From Neolewinella persica DSM 23188 (GTDB taxonomy: Bacteria; Bacteroidota; Bacteroidia; Chitinophagales; Saprospiraceae), in the NCBI RefSeq assembly GCF_000373105.1, contig NZ_KB890458.1, forward strand, positions 1-64,000: DNA of 64,000 nucleotides, read 5' to 3'. The notes below the pieces were generated by a model. That model was not told the DNA's origin. It searched no databases and was given only the letters and a program-made list of their open reading frames with translations. A program made the translations under genes and the position numbers. This document shows positions 16,000-25,324 of the stretch, piece by piece (position 1 is the stretch's first letter; each line of letters starts with the position of its first letter).

Positions 16000-18900
16000 A
16001 TGTATAATAAAGTAACTCGATTACTAGGGGCCGTGCTATGTCTGCTGGCTCTGGTAACCACCTCACTCTCAGCACAAGGTACAACCTACGAAGTTAATTT
16101 CGCAAGTATTTCCTTTGTAAACATACAATTAAACGCTGACTGCTCCCGCAACCTCATTTATATGAATTTGCTGACCGGAGATGCAGATGTTGACCGGGAC
16201 GGCCGCTTCCCTCCGCAGGAAGCATTCATTATTGAAATTGATGATGCTGACCCGTCGAATAACGAAATATTGGATGGCTGCGGTAGTTTCAACTACACCA
16301 TCCGGCCAAATCCTGACAGCACGGTTGTCGGATTCACCTTTGGTCAGGGCACTATTACGGCGCGTGACGTTACACCGCCTACTCAATTCCTTACTGCCGG
16401 CGCAAACCCCGGCCCCTTCTTTACCACGCAGTTACAGGAACTTACGGTAAATTCTTTGCGCGGTGGCGTCTCTCGTTCCTTCACCCTCGATGGCCAATCT
16501 GGCATGCCGATAATGAGCACCCTTGATGGTGAACTCATGGTACGCTTGTTAGCCGGTGGTATGATCCCACGGTTCCGCGACGCCTGCTCCGACGTAAACG
16601 TTGTTGTTTCCGATGAAATTTTCATTGACGGCCCTTGTGGCGACATCATTATCACGCGATCCTTTACCGCTACCGATGATAGCGAGGACTGCTCCGCACC
16701 TGGATTCAGCAGCGGCGAAACGGTAGTCAGTTATGACATCGTTCTCCAACGCCCAACTATAGCTAACGTGCAGGCACCCAGGGAATTGGTCACTTACGAA
16801 TGTAATGACCCAGCTCTTGCTAATGGGAACTTCCCCGATCCGAATCCCGAAGACTATCCGTTTATTAATACGCCTGATGGTCCGCGATACCTTGAATTTG
16901 TGTTTGGCAACGTTGGCTCGTCTTTCACCAACAGCGCTCCGGTAAACATCTGTACCAATACCATTAAGTACGTTCGTACCTACACCGTGATCGATTGGTG
17001 TGACACTGATAACGTACGCACCTTTAGCCAGCTGGTAAAAGTTGGGGACACCGGTGTGCCAACCATTACGCTACCTACCCAGGATAACAACTTTGACGGC
17101 CGCCCAGATCTCGGGCCACTGGTTTACAGCACCAACGCACCCGGTTGTGGCGCTTACATCAACACCCGCGCCAGCGGCTTGGATGTAACGGACGGATGCT
17201 CGGATGTGATGACCGTAACTGCCTTTGTTCTTTTCAACGGGTCTGAAGACAATGTCTCTGCACCAATTGATGTGAACTCCCCTAATCCAACCAATCGCCT
17301 GACCCCCTTCATTCCCGCCGGTGAACACACCCTGCGTTACCTGGCGATTGATGAATGTGGCAACGAAACTACTGCTGACCTCGATATTCTGATCGAAGAC
17401 CGTTCGGGACCAGTAGTAATCGCTGAAGATGCGATCAATGTCGCGTTAAGTAATAATGGTTTCGCAACCGTAGCTGCCACGGACATCGATCGTGGTTCTT
17501 ACGACGATTGTACGGGGGTTACCCTCGACATCGCTTTCGCCAACCCCGGTTCACTCATCGCAATTGGTGCCTTCGGCCCAACCATTACCCTCACTTGTAT
17601 CGACGTGGGAGCTGTTCCAGTTATCCTGCGGGCTACCGATGCAAACGGGAATTCAAATACCCGGATGTCTATCATTAATGTGATCGATAACTCCGTACCG
17701 GTTTGTATTGCTCCGGGTAACGTAACGATTGACTGCGAGCAGGCAGATGATTTGCTGCCGGAAGACATCAACGCATTCTTCCTAGGGGACCGCCAGAGTA
17801 CCATCATCCTGTTTGACGAATTGTTCGGCGCACCAACCAGTCTGGATAACTGTGGGAACGAGCAGTCGACGCAAGAAATATTTGCTAACATCAACGATTG
17901 CGGTACCGGTACCGTAACCCGTTCCTTCACCGTAACCGACTCCCGTGGCTTTGCTTCCGCTCCCGGTTGTGACCAGATCATCAGCATTCGCGGCATCCGG
18001 GATTACACCCTAGAATTCCCAGGGGACGCAGCTGCCACTTGTGGCAACAACCCCGTCTACGGTGACCTCGTGTACACTCCGCTGGGCTGTGATATGGTAG
18101 TCACGAACCTTACGGTAGACACTTTTTTCGCTACCTCAGACGCATGTTTTAAGCTTCGTCGGACCATTGAAGTCATCAACTGGTGTGAGTACGATGGCAA
18201 CGGAGACTTCTATACTGTGCGTCGGGATGCAGATAATGACGGAAACTTTGATGAGCCTACATTCCTGCACGTTCTGCCAAATGGCAATACAGATCTGTCT
18301 GACGATGTAGCCGTTCTTGATCGGGACGCGAGCCGGGTGAATAACAATAACATTGGATTCCTTGACCTCGATGACCTGACCAGCGGGAATATCGATAATG
18401 ACAACGATGGCGATTCTGGCTACGGAAATTCAGTCAGCCGCGGCGCCTTCCGTTACGTTCAATACGTGAAAGTATACGATAATACTGCACCGACGATCAC
18501 GAACATCTCCTCCGACGTAACCAATAGTACTAACTGCGACGGTGGTGGTATCCAGATCGACTATACCGTTCTCGATGATTGTATCGGAGCTAATCTTAAC
18601 ACACAGGTGGAACTTGACCTCGACTACGTTCCCGGAAACGGATTTAACATCAGCCGGGTGCTCAACAGTGACGAAATTTTCTCTGACGGTGGCGGCAACT
18701 TTAATATTCTGCTGCCAAACCTGCCAATTGGTGAACATGCGATTCGTGCCCGGGCCACCGATGGTTGTGGTAACGTAAATGGCCGGATCATCCAGTTCAA
18801 TATTGAAGACAACAGCGTAGTGACGCCGATCTGTGTAGGACGCCTGACCTTTGTCCTGCAAACTGATGGTGCAGGCGGTGGCCTGGCTATCGTGGAAGCC

Positions 18901-20352
18901 GACGACTTCGTGGTCAGCGCTAACGGCAACTGTATGAACCTGCCGCTGGAATACGCAGTCTACACCGAAGAAGAAACCAACGCACCTGGCTTTGAGCCCA
19001 GTACCGACCGGACCGATTTTCAGGTAACCTGCGAAGATGTTGGCGAAATTCCGGTCCGGGTATACGTCTTCACTCCTAATGGTAACAGCCACTTCTGTAA
19101 TGCAATGGCAAGTGTGGTCACTTCCGCAACCGTAAGTTGTGCCGGCGCAGGTGTCGCCTCTATCTCCGGGTTCGTTACCTCGCCTCAGAATGAATTGCTG
19201 CGCGACGTCGAGGTGTCCATCAGCGATATGGCATCAATGAACGATAGGCAACTGACGGATGCCAACGGAAGTTTTCTCTTCCCGGCTCTTTTAGCGGGTG
19301 GCCAGTATATGGTGCAGCCACAGACCTCTAATGAGGTAGATATCCGCAGAGTCAAGACCAGTGATATTGCAACCATCGCAGCCCACGCTCTTGGCACCAC
19401 GCCACTAACGGACCCTTACCGCCTGATTGCGGCCGATGTAAATGGAGACGGATATGTAGACATCACTGATATGTTAGCCATCAGCCGGATTATCATCGGC
19501 CTTGATGCAACTTATCCGAATAGCCCAACCTGGCGTTTTATCCGTCGGGATTTCGACCTCAACGGCCTGGAAGAAGGATGGAACCCGAGTATCTTCCCGA
19601 CCAGCTACATGATCGAAGAGTTGCAGGGCCATAACCGCAATGCGGATTTCGTAGCCATTGAGATCGGTGATGTATTTGTCCAGCCAGAAGGCCGGGAGGC
19701 TCACGCACTCTATACTGAAGATGCGCTGCTTGAAGCAGGTGAGCGCTTTGACCTGAAGATTAATGCTGGCGAACTACAGGCCTTCCAGGGGACTTTTGAT
19801 GTAGCCGAAGGCCTGGAGATCGAGAATTGGTCTTCACCATTGCTTGGACGTGGAAATGTGAATGATGCATACATGAACGACGGTTTACTGCCCTTCAGCT
19901 ACCAGGCGGACGAAAGTCTGGAAGGGAAGGAAATTATCACCCTTCACTTGCGGGCGGCTACTGATTTACGGATTAGTGATTACCTTAGCGTCACGGATAG
20001 AATCACCTACCCGGAGGCTTATACTCCGGCAGGTAACACGGCGACCTTAAGCCTTGAATTCAGTGAGACCACGGGCGGTGACGGTATTGTACTTCACCAA
20101 AACTTCCCCAACCCGGCGGCCGCTCAGACCACCATCGTATTTGAATTGCCACAAGCCAGCGCAGTAGCACTGGAGGTGCACGATCTGCAGGGACGTCTCG
20201 TTGCCGCGAGAAACCTTGCAGGGCACATGGGCCGCAATACGGTGTCTTTCCGAACCGACGACGACCTGAATAATAGTACTGGTATTCTGACCTACACACT
20301 TACCGTGGGGCAGCAACGCCTTACTAAACGCATGACGGTGATTGCGCGCTAA
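16000..20352 (+). CDS. Very large secreted multidomain protein with dockerin-like region and T9SS sorting domain
   Basis: Read from MYNKVTRLLG at 16000 (1450 residues), because this start gives a clean signal peptide ending in SLSAQG. The body, about residues 30-1045, is a string of Cys-containing Ig/HYR-like beta modules with recurring ATDxCGN-type and IEDRSGP/VIDNSVP linkers. A carboxypeptidase-regulatory-like module follows (about 1050-1105, SISGFVTSPQNELLRDVEVSIS). Then comes a dockerin-like pair of calcium loops with an AADVNGDGYVDITDMLAISRIIIG core (about 1117-1190). The end is a T9SS type A sorting domain from about residue 1365 (HQNFPNPAAAQTTIVFEL to RMTVIAR). It is probably exported to the surface and could be an adhesin or matrix protein. 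A structured leader precedes it and a terminator follows it. Confidence 0.88.
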   Translation: MYNKVTRLLGAVLCLLALVTTSLSAQGTTYEVNFASISFVNIQLNADCSRNLIYMNLLTGDADVDRDGRFPPQEAFIIEIDDADPSNNEILDGCGSFNYTIRPNPDSTVVGFTFGQGTITARDVTPPTQFLTAGANPGPFFTTQLQELTVNSLRGGVSRSFTLDGQSGMPIMSTLDGELMVRLLAGGMIPRFRDACSDVNVVVSDEIFIDGPCGDIIITRSFTATDDSEDCSAPGFSSGETVVSYDIVLQRPTIANVQAPRELVTYECNDPALANGNFPDPNPEDYPFINTPDGPRYLEFVFGNVGSSFTNSAPVNICTNTIKYVRTYTVIDWCDTDNVRTFSQLVKVGDTGVPTITLPTQDNNFDGRPDLGPLVYSTNAPGCGAYINTRASGLDVTDGCSDVMTVTAFVLFNGSEDNVSAPIDVNSPNPTNRLTPFIPAGEHTLRYLAIDECGNETTADLDILIEDRSGPVVIAEDAINVALSNNGFATVAATDIDRGSYDDCTGVTLDIAFANPGSLIAIGAFGPTITLTCIDVGAVPVILRATDANGNSNTRMSIINVIDNSVPVCIAPGNVTIDCEQADDLLPEDINAFFLGDRQSTIILFDELFGAPTSLDNCGNEQSTQEIFANINDCGTGTVTRSFTVTDSRGFASAPGCDQIISIRGIRDYTLEFPGDAAATCGNNPVYGDLVYTPLGCDMVVTNLTVDTFFATSDACFKLRRTIEVINWCEYDGNGDFYTVRRDADNDGNFDEPTFLHVLPNGNTDLSDDVAVLDRDASRVNNNNIGFLDLDDLTSGNIDNDNDGDSGYGNSVSRGAFRYVQYVKVYDNTAPTITNISSDVTNSTNCDGGGIQIDYTVLDDCIGANLNTQVELDLDYVPGNGFNISRVLNSDEIFSDGGGNFNILLPNLPIGEHAIRARATDGCGNVNGRIIQFNIEDNSVVTPICVGRLTFVLQTDGAGGGLAIVEADDFVVSANGNCMNLPLEYAVYTEEETNAPGFEPSTDRTDFQVTCEDVGEIPVRVYVFTPNGNSHFCNAMASVVTSATVSCAGAGVASISGFVTSPQNELLRDVEVSISDMASMNDRQLTDANGSFLFPALLAGGQYMVQPQTSNEVDIRRVKTSDIATIAAHALGTTPLTDPYRLIAADVNGDGYVDITDMLAISRIIIGLDATYPNSPTWRFIRRDFDLNGLEEGWNPSIFPTSYMIEELQGHNRNADFVAIEIGDVFVQPEGREAHALYTEDALLEAGERFDLKINAGELQAFQGTFDVAEGLEIENWSSPLLGRGNVNDAYMNDGLLPFSYQADESLEGKEIITLHLRAATDLRISDYLSVTDRITYPEAYTPAGNTATLSLEFSETTGGDGIVLHQNFPNPAAAQTTIVFELPQASAVALEVHDLQGRLVAARNLAGHMGRNTVSFRTDDDLNNSTGILTYTLTVGQQRLTKRMTVIAR

Positions 20353-20405
20353 ACGCATGACCCAACGGCCACACTAATGGCCTTAAAGATTTAGAGAGTA
20401 GCGCG

Positions 20406-20435
20406 GCCCTGCCAGTCCATTAGGATTGGTGGGGC
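20406..20435 (+). terminator. Terminator after the large T9SS protein
   Basis: GCCC-CCA-TCC pairs with GGA-TGG-GGGC around ATTA, with small internal loops, and a CTTTTT run follows within ten bases. Confidence 0.65.
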
Positions 20436-20488
20436 TATGCTCTTTTTAACGCCTCCTCCAACTTTTTCAAAAGTTATTTTCGGGATCA

Positions 20489-20525
20489 GGCGCGGTCGCA
20501 GGTGCAGTGGAAAGTTGAAAAGCAG
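20489..20525 (+). repeat. Dispersed GC motif, copy C
   Basis: GGCGCG-GT-CGCAGGTGCAG is followed by TGGAAAGTTGAAAAGCAG. The extension past the core is shared with copy G (AGTTGAAAAGCAAAG) and partly with copy J, so the conserved unit is about 40 bases at this end. No right-end partner is visible. Confidence 0.75.
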
Positions 20526-20817
20526 CTACCGGAGGCTTTAAGGTCTGGTGTTTATTTGCCAATTTGAAAATGACCTGTTTGGTAAAGTGATCAAATTGCT
20601 GACAACCTTTGCCTCTGATAAGGCCGTTGCTGCAACTTCATTTCTTCTTAATGACCTATTTATACGAGTTGTCTTGTTAAGGTGAGAAACTGGAGATTTT
20701 CCCCGAAAAAGGGACGTTTTAGCCTGTCTTGAGGATAATCTGTCTATCCAAATACCAACCGGAAGGAGAAAATCCAATCTTAGTGAATAAGCACTAGGAT
20801 TTATCAGGATAACTTCC

Positions 20818-20825
20818 TACCTTTG
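20818..20825 (+). promoter_or_regulatory. Candidate -7 promoter box for rpsL operon
   Basis: TACCTTTG, an exact TAnnTTTG match, lies 65 bases before rpsL. It would give a leader of about 55 bases. Confidence 0.7.
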
Positions 20826-20890
20826 CGCTCGCTTTTCAAGGAGGTAGGCCTCTGGTAAACAAAAAAAGCGCAGCTAAAGCAAATAAACGT

Positions 20891-21265
20891 ATGCCTACAA
20901 TTAATCAGTTAGTCCGTAAAGGACGCAAGCAAATCGTTGAAGCGAGTAAGTCTCGTGCCCTCGATTCCTGTCCGCAGAAACGCGGTGTATGTACTCGTGT
21001 ATACACGACAACGCCAAAGAAGCCAAACTCAGCGCTCCGTAAGGTTGCTAAGGTTCGTCTCACAAATGGCATTGAAGTGATCGCTTACATCCCCGGTGAA
21101 GGTCACAACCTGCAGGAACACTCTATCGTACTTATCCGTGGTGGTCGTGTAAAGGATCTTCCGGGTGTACGTTATACCATCGTTCGTGGTGCTCTTGATA
21201 CGGCTGGCGTTGCCGATCGTCGTCAGGCTCGTTCTAAGTACGGTGCGAAGCGTCCAAAGAAATAA
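20891..21265 (+). CDS. rpsL: 30S ribosomal protein S12
   Basis: 124 residues, full length. It lies at the decoding centre of the small subunit and controls accuracy. It contains PQKRGVCTRVYTTTPKKPNSALRK, with the Lys that corresponds to E. coli Lys42, and GGRVKDLPGVRY with the equivalent of Lys87. Both are the streptomycin-sensitive state. It is the first gene of the cluster, with its own candidate promoter. Confidence 0.98.
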   Translation: MPTINQLVRKGRKQIVEASKSRALDSCPQKRGVCTRVYTTTPKKPNSALRKVAKVRLTNGIEVIAYIPGEGHNLQEHSIVLIRGGRVKDLPGVRYTIVRGALDTAGVADRRQARSKYGAKRPKK

Positions 21266-21274
21266 TTTAATCAG

Positions 21275-21335
21275 TAAGACGAGTTCCCTTGAGTAGGGGC
21301 TCACCGGTGTACGGTTCAAATCCGACACCATCTGA
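21275..21335 (+). other. tRNA-like hairpins between rpsL and rpsG
   Basis: Two hairpins sit in the 82-base gap. The first has stem GAGTTCCC/GGGGCTC (21281-21288 with 21296-21302) and a 7-base loop TTGAGTA. The second has stem GGTGT-A-CGG/CCG-ACACC (21306-21314 with 21322-21329) and a 7-base loop TTCAAAT, a perfect T-loop consensus. Together they resemble the 3' half of a class II tRNA such as tRNA-Leu(GAG). There is no D-arm or matching acceptor stem. It may be a decayed tRNA or a regulatory mimic. Confidence 0.35.
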
Positions 21336-21347
21336 AGCAACCAAGCT

Positions 21348-21824
21348 ATGCGTAAAAGAAAACCAAAAGTACGAGTCATTGCTCCCGATCCCCGTTACGG
21401 AGATGCGATGGTGACTCAGTTTGTCAACATGCTCATGTACTCGGGTAAAAAGAGTACGTCCTTCCGTATCTTCTATGATGCGATGGACATCATCAAAGAG
21501 CGCGTTGCAAGCGAAGAAATCGACGAGTTTGAGGTGTGGAAACGCGCCCTCAACAACGCCATGCCTCAAGTAGAGGTACGCTCTAAGCGTATTGGTGGTG
21601 CCACCTTCCAAATCCCTACGGAGATCCGCGCAAAGCGTAAGATGTCCATTGGTATGAAGTGGCTCATCAAATTTTCACGCCAGCGTTCTGGTAAGGGTAT
21701 GGCTGAGAAGCTGTCCTCTGAACTCCTCGCCGCCAGCCGCAACGAAGGCCTGGCAGTGAAGCGTAAGGAAGATACCCACAAGATGGCCGAGTCTAACCGT
21801 GCCTTCGCCCACTACGGAAGATAG
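21348..21824 (+). CDS. rpsG: 30S ribosomal protein S7
   Basis: 158 residues, complete. It nucleates assembly of the 30S head by binding 16S rRNA. It starts MRKRKPKVRVIAPDPRYGD and ends with the helical segment NRAFAHYGR. It follows rpsL by 82 bases containing tRNA-like hairpins, an unusual spacer for this pair and a candidate site of translational control. Confidence 0.98.
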   Translation: MRKRKPKVRVIAPDPRYGDAMVTQFVNMLMYSGKKSTSFRIFYDAMDIIKERVASEEIDEFEVWKRALNNAMPQVEVRSKRIGGATFQIPTEIRAKRKMSIGMKWLIKFSRQRSGKGMAEKLSSELLAASRNEGLAVKRKEDTHKMAESNRAFAHYGR

Positions 21825-21926
21825 AAGCTGATGAGTCAGTAACTAGGAAACTAGCTGCTGGCGATTAGGCTCCTAATTTCTAGTTCTTAATTCCATTTTA
21901 CATTCCCCCTCTTAAATCCTTCTGCC

Positions 21927-24056
21927 ATGGCAACGGATCTCAAATTCACCAGAAACATCGGTATTGCCGCGCACATTGATGCCGGTAAGACGACTACTAC
22001 TGAGCGTATCCTTTACTACACCGGTATCAGCCACAAGATCGGCGAAGTACACGACGGTGCCGCCACCATGGACTGGATGGAGCAGGAGCAGGAGCGTGGT
22101 ATTACCATTACCTCTGCCGCTACCCACACCAACTGGAAATGGCAGGATAAGGATTACGTCTTTAATATCATTGACACTCCCGGACACGTTGACTTTACCG
22201 TTGAGGTAAACCGTTCCTTACGCGTTCTTGATGGTCTGGTATTCTTGTTCTGTGCCGTTTCAGGTGTAGAGCCTCAGTCTGAGACCAACTGGCGTCTTGC
22301 TGATAACTACAAAGTTCCACGGATTGGATTCGTTAACAAAATGGATCGTTCCGGTGCTGACTTCCTCAGCGTTGTTAAAGACGTGGAAGAGAAGCTAGGC
22401 TCTAAGTCTATTCCACTGCAGATTCCGATCGGTGCAGAGGAGACCTTCATTGGTGTTGTTGACCTCATTACGATGCAGGCCATTCAATGGAATGAAGAAG
22501 ACCAGGGCATGACCTTTGAGGTTATCGATATGCCAGCCAACCTCGTTGATACCGTTAACGAATGGCGCGAAAAACTGCTCGAAGCCGTTGCTGAATACGA
22601 CGAATCCCTTCTGGAAAAGTACTTCGAAGATCCGGAGTCCATTACCGTTGAGGAAGTACGCAAAGCCGTACGTGACGCCGTAACCGACGCCGCTTTCGTT
22701 CCGATGATGTGTGGTTCTGCCTTCAAGAACAAAGGTGTACAAGCCGTTCTCGACGCCGTATGTGCTTACCTGCCCAGCCCACTGGACATTCCTCCGGTGA
22801 AAGGTACTGATCCTGACGACGAAGAAAAAATCCTCGAACGTGCGCCTTCTGTAGACGAACCGTTTGCAGCACTTGCGTTCAAGATTGCTACCGACCCCTT
22901 CGTAGGTCGCCTCGCCTTCATGCGCGTTTACTCTGGTGTTCTGGAAGCTGGTTCTTACGTAAAGAACACACGTTCCGGTAACAAAGAGCGTATCTCTCGC
23001 CTTTACCAAATGCACGCCAACCAGCAGCAAGCCATTGATAAGGTGGAAGCTGGAGACATCGCTGCTGCAGTAGGTTTCAAGGACATCCGTACCGGTGATA
23101 CCCTTTGTGACGAAAAGCATCAGATCATTCTTGAATCTATGGTATTCCCTGATCCCGTGATCGCGGTAGCCGTAGAGCCTAAGACGCAGAAGGACCTCGA
23201 CAAATTGGGTATGGCACTCGCCAAACTTGCTGAAGAGGATCCAACCTTTACCGTTAAGTACGATGAAGATACCAACCAGACCATTATTGCTGGTATGGGT
23301 GAACTTCACCTGGAAATTATCGTGGACCGCCTTCGTCGTGAGTTCAAGGTAGAAGCTAACGTTGGTGCGCCGATGGTAAGCTACAAGGAAGCACTCTTCA
23401 CAACCGTTGAGCACCGCGAGCGCCTTAAGAAGCAATCTGGTGGTTCTGGTCTCTTTGCAGACATGAGTTTCACCCTCGGCCCAGCCGATGAGGAGTTCCT
23501 GGAAAGCGAAGATTTCAAGAGCGGTAAGGAAAACTTCCAGTTTGAATGGGCCATCGTTGGTGGTGCTATCGACAAAAACTACCAGAAGCCCGTTCGTGAT
23601 GGCTTCAAGTCAATGATGAAAAACGGCATTCTCGCCGGTTACAACATTGATAGCATGAAGGTGAAGGTATATGATGGAGGCATGCACTCTGTTGACTCCA
23701 AGCCACTTGCCTTTGAACTTTGTGCAAAGGAAGGCTTTAAGGAAGCAGCAAAGCTGTGTAACCCCAAGCTGCTCGAACCGATCATGGAAGTAGTGATTGT
23801 GACGCCTGAAGAGTACACTGGTAACGTAATCGGTGACCTTAACCGTCGTCGTGGCCTTCCAAAAGGTCAGGTCCCAATGAATGGTGGAGCCGTAAAGATC
23901 ACCGCTGATGTTCCACTGAGTGAAATGTTTGGCTACGTGACCGACCTGCGTACGATCACTTCTGGCCGTGCTAACTCAAGCATGACTTTCAACCACTACA
24001 ACGAAGCTCCTAAGGGTATCGCTGATACCATCATCAAGGAAGCTAAAGGCGAGTAA
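21927..24056 (+). CDS. fusA: Elongation factor G
   Basis: 709 residues, normal length. It is the translocase GTPase of the ribosome. It shows AAHIDAGKTTTTERIL (G1), the switch region RGITITSAATH, DTPGHVDFTVEVNRSLR (G3) and NKMDRSGADF (G4). Domains II-V follow, ending TDLRTITSGRANSSMTFNHY. A 102-base gap with short iterated words separates it from rpsG, and a strong hairpin separates it from rpsJ. No tuf gene lies between, as is usual in Bacteroidota. Confidence 0.98.
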   Translation: MATDLKFTRNIGIAAHIDAGKTTTTERILYYTGISHKIGEVHDGAATMDWMEQEQERGITITSAATHTNWKWQDKDYVFNIIDTPGHVDFTVEVNRSLRVLDGLVFLFCAVSGVEPQSETNWRLADNYKVPRIGFVNKMDRSGADFLSVVKDVEEKLGSKSIPLQIPIGAEETFIGVVDLITMQAIQWNEEDQGMTFEVIDMPANLVDTVNEWREKLLEAVAEYDESLLEKYFEDPESITVEEVRKAVRDAVTDAAFVPMMCGSAFKNKGVQAVLDAVCAYLPSPLDIPPVKGTDPDDEEKILERAPSVDEPFAALAFKIATDPFVGRLAFMRVYSGVLEAGSYVKNTRSGNKERISRLYQMHANQQQAIDKVEAGDIAAAVGFKDIRTGDTLCDEKHQIILESMVFPDPVIAVAVEPKTQKDLDKLGMALAKLAEEDPTFTVKYDEDTNQTIIAGMGELHLEIIVDRLRREFKVEANVGAPMVSYKEALFTTVEHRERLKKQSGGSGLFADMSFTLGPADEEFLESEDFKSGKENFQFEWAIVGGAIDKNYQKPVRDGFKSMMKNGILAGYNIDSMKVKVYDGGMHSVDSKPLAFELCAKEGFKEAAKLCNPKLLEPIMEVVIVTPEEYTGNVIGDLNRRRGLPKGQVPMNGGAVKITADVPLSEMFGYVTDLRTITSGRANSSMTFNHYNEAPKGIADTIIKEAKGE

Positions 24057-24070
24057 TAACTGACTAATCA

Positions 24071-24106
24071 CTCCCGCTCTTTCCGGCAGTTGCCGGGGAG
24101 CGGGAG
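24071..24106 (+). terminator. Hairpin between fusA and rpsJ
   Basis: CTCCCGCTC (24071-24079) pairs with GAGCGGGAG (24098-24106), and inside it CCGGCA pairs with TGCCGG. There is no long T run, so it may be a partial terminator, an mRNA stabiliser or a processing site separating the str and S10 parts. Confidence 0.6.
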
Positions 24107-24172
24107 TTCTCAACTCTAAACGACTCCCGGAAAGCCGGTGTGGTCAAATTTTATTTGAAAATCTTATCTGGC

Positions 24173-24481
24173 ATGAATCAGAAAATTCGCATCAAACTGC
24201 GGTCTTACGATCACAACCTGGTAGACAAGTCTACTGAGAAGATCGTAAAGACTGTTAAGAACAGTGGGGCCATCGTTACCGGCCCGATTCCGCTGCCCAC
24301 CGAAAGGGATATCTATACTGTACTGCGGTCTCCGCACGTAAATAAGAAATCCCGGGAGCAGTTTCAATTGCGCACGCATAAGCGCCTGATTGAAATCTAC
24401 ACCCCCAACCAAAAAACGGTGGACGCGCTTTCGAAGCTCGAACTCCCCTCTGGTGTAGACATTCAGGTGAAGCTTACCTAG
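24173..24481 (+). CDS. rpsJ: 30S ribosomal protein S10
   Basis: 102 residues read from MNQKIRIKLRSYDH at 24173. An upstream GTG at 24140 would add 11 residues not seen in the family. It is a head protein of the 30S subunit and also a transcription antitermination factor (NusE). It contains GPIPLPTERDIYTVLRSPHVNKKSREQF. It is the first gene of the S10 group. Confidence 0.97.
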   Translation: MNQKIRIKLRSYDHNLVDKSTEKIVKTVKNSGAIVTGPIPLPTERDIYTVLRSPHVNKKSREQFQLRTHKRLIEIYTPNQKTVDALSKLELPSGVDIQVKLT

Positions 24482-24639
24482 TAAGTTTCCCGCAATCTTA
24501 AATCCCCATTTTACCGGTACTTGTTGCCAGGGTAGGGTAGGGCTATTATTTAACTGTTCCTTCCCCGTTCGTTTCGGGGTTGGGATATTAGTTGCCCGCT
24601 TCCGGACAAACCGGGATGGCAATGAACAAATCAAGACCA

Positions 24640-25260
24640 ATGAACGGAATTATTGGTAAGAAGGTCGGAATGACTTCCATCTTCGACGAAGCAGGCCGTA
24701 ACCTCGCCTGTACCGTAATCGAAGCCGGTCCTTGCGTTGTAACGCAGGTAAAGACCGAAGATACGGACACTTACAACTCAGTCCAGCTTGCTTTCGGCGA
24801 ACGCCGGGCAAAGACCTCCAGCAAGCAGATGGTCGGCCACTTCAAGGCTGCCGGTACTACTCCTAAGCATGAGGTTGTCGAGTTCCGCGATATGGACATC
24901 GCTAAATCTCTTGGGGATACTGTTACCATCGAGGACGTATTCGCAGAAGGTGACACTGTTGTTGCCGTCGGTACTTCAAAAGGTAAAGGCTTCCAGGGTG
25001 TAGTTAAGCGTCACAACTTTAAGGGTGTGAACGATGCTACCCACGGTCAGCACAACCGTCAACGTGCCCCTGGTTCCATTGGTGCCGCCTCCTACCCCGC
25101 GAAAGTATTCAAGGGTATGCGTATGGGTGGCCGCGATGGTGGTGTCCGGGTAAGCATCCCGGGCCTTAAGGTCCTCAAGATGTTCCCCGAGCGTAACCTC
25201 ATCATCGTTAAAGGTGCCGTTCCCGGCCCAAAAGGTGGAACCGTAATCCTGCACAAATAA
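24640..25260 (+). CDS. rplC: 50S ribosomal protein L3
   Basis: 206 residues from MNGIIGKKVGMTSIF at 24640; earlier in-frame Met codons at 24592-24622 would add residues outside the family. It is an early-assembly protein near the peptidyl-transferase centre. The central loop has GTSKGKGFQGVVKRHNF and HGQHNRQRAPGSIG, which contains the modified-Gln region. It belongs to the S10 operon. Confidence 0.97.
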   Translation: MNGIIGKKVGMTSIFDEAGRNLACTVIEAGPCVVTQVKTEDTDTYNSVQLAFGERRAKTSSKQMVGHFKAAGTTPKHEVVEFRDMDIAKSLGDTVTIEDVFAEGDTVVAVGTSKGKGFQGVVKRHNFKGVNDATHGQHNRQRAPGSIGAASYPAKVFKGMRMGGRDGGVRVSIPGLKVLKMFPERNLIIVKGAVPGPKGGTVILHK

Positions 25261-25324
25261 TTAAGTCAGCCGATCCCGCTCTTCTGGAAATTGTCCCGGA
25301 TGATTGGATTGTAAAACTATAAAA

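Larger units (their letters stand above)
20353..20890. other. Intergenic region before the ribosomal cluster
   Basis: This 538-base gap holds the terminator above, copy C of the dispersed motif and the rpsL promoter. Between 20530 and 20810 I see no gene or clear structure. In many Bacteroidota rpoB and rpoC sit just upstream of rpsL; they are not here. Confidence 0.6.
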
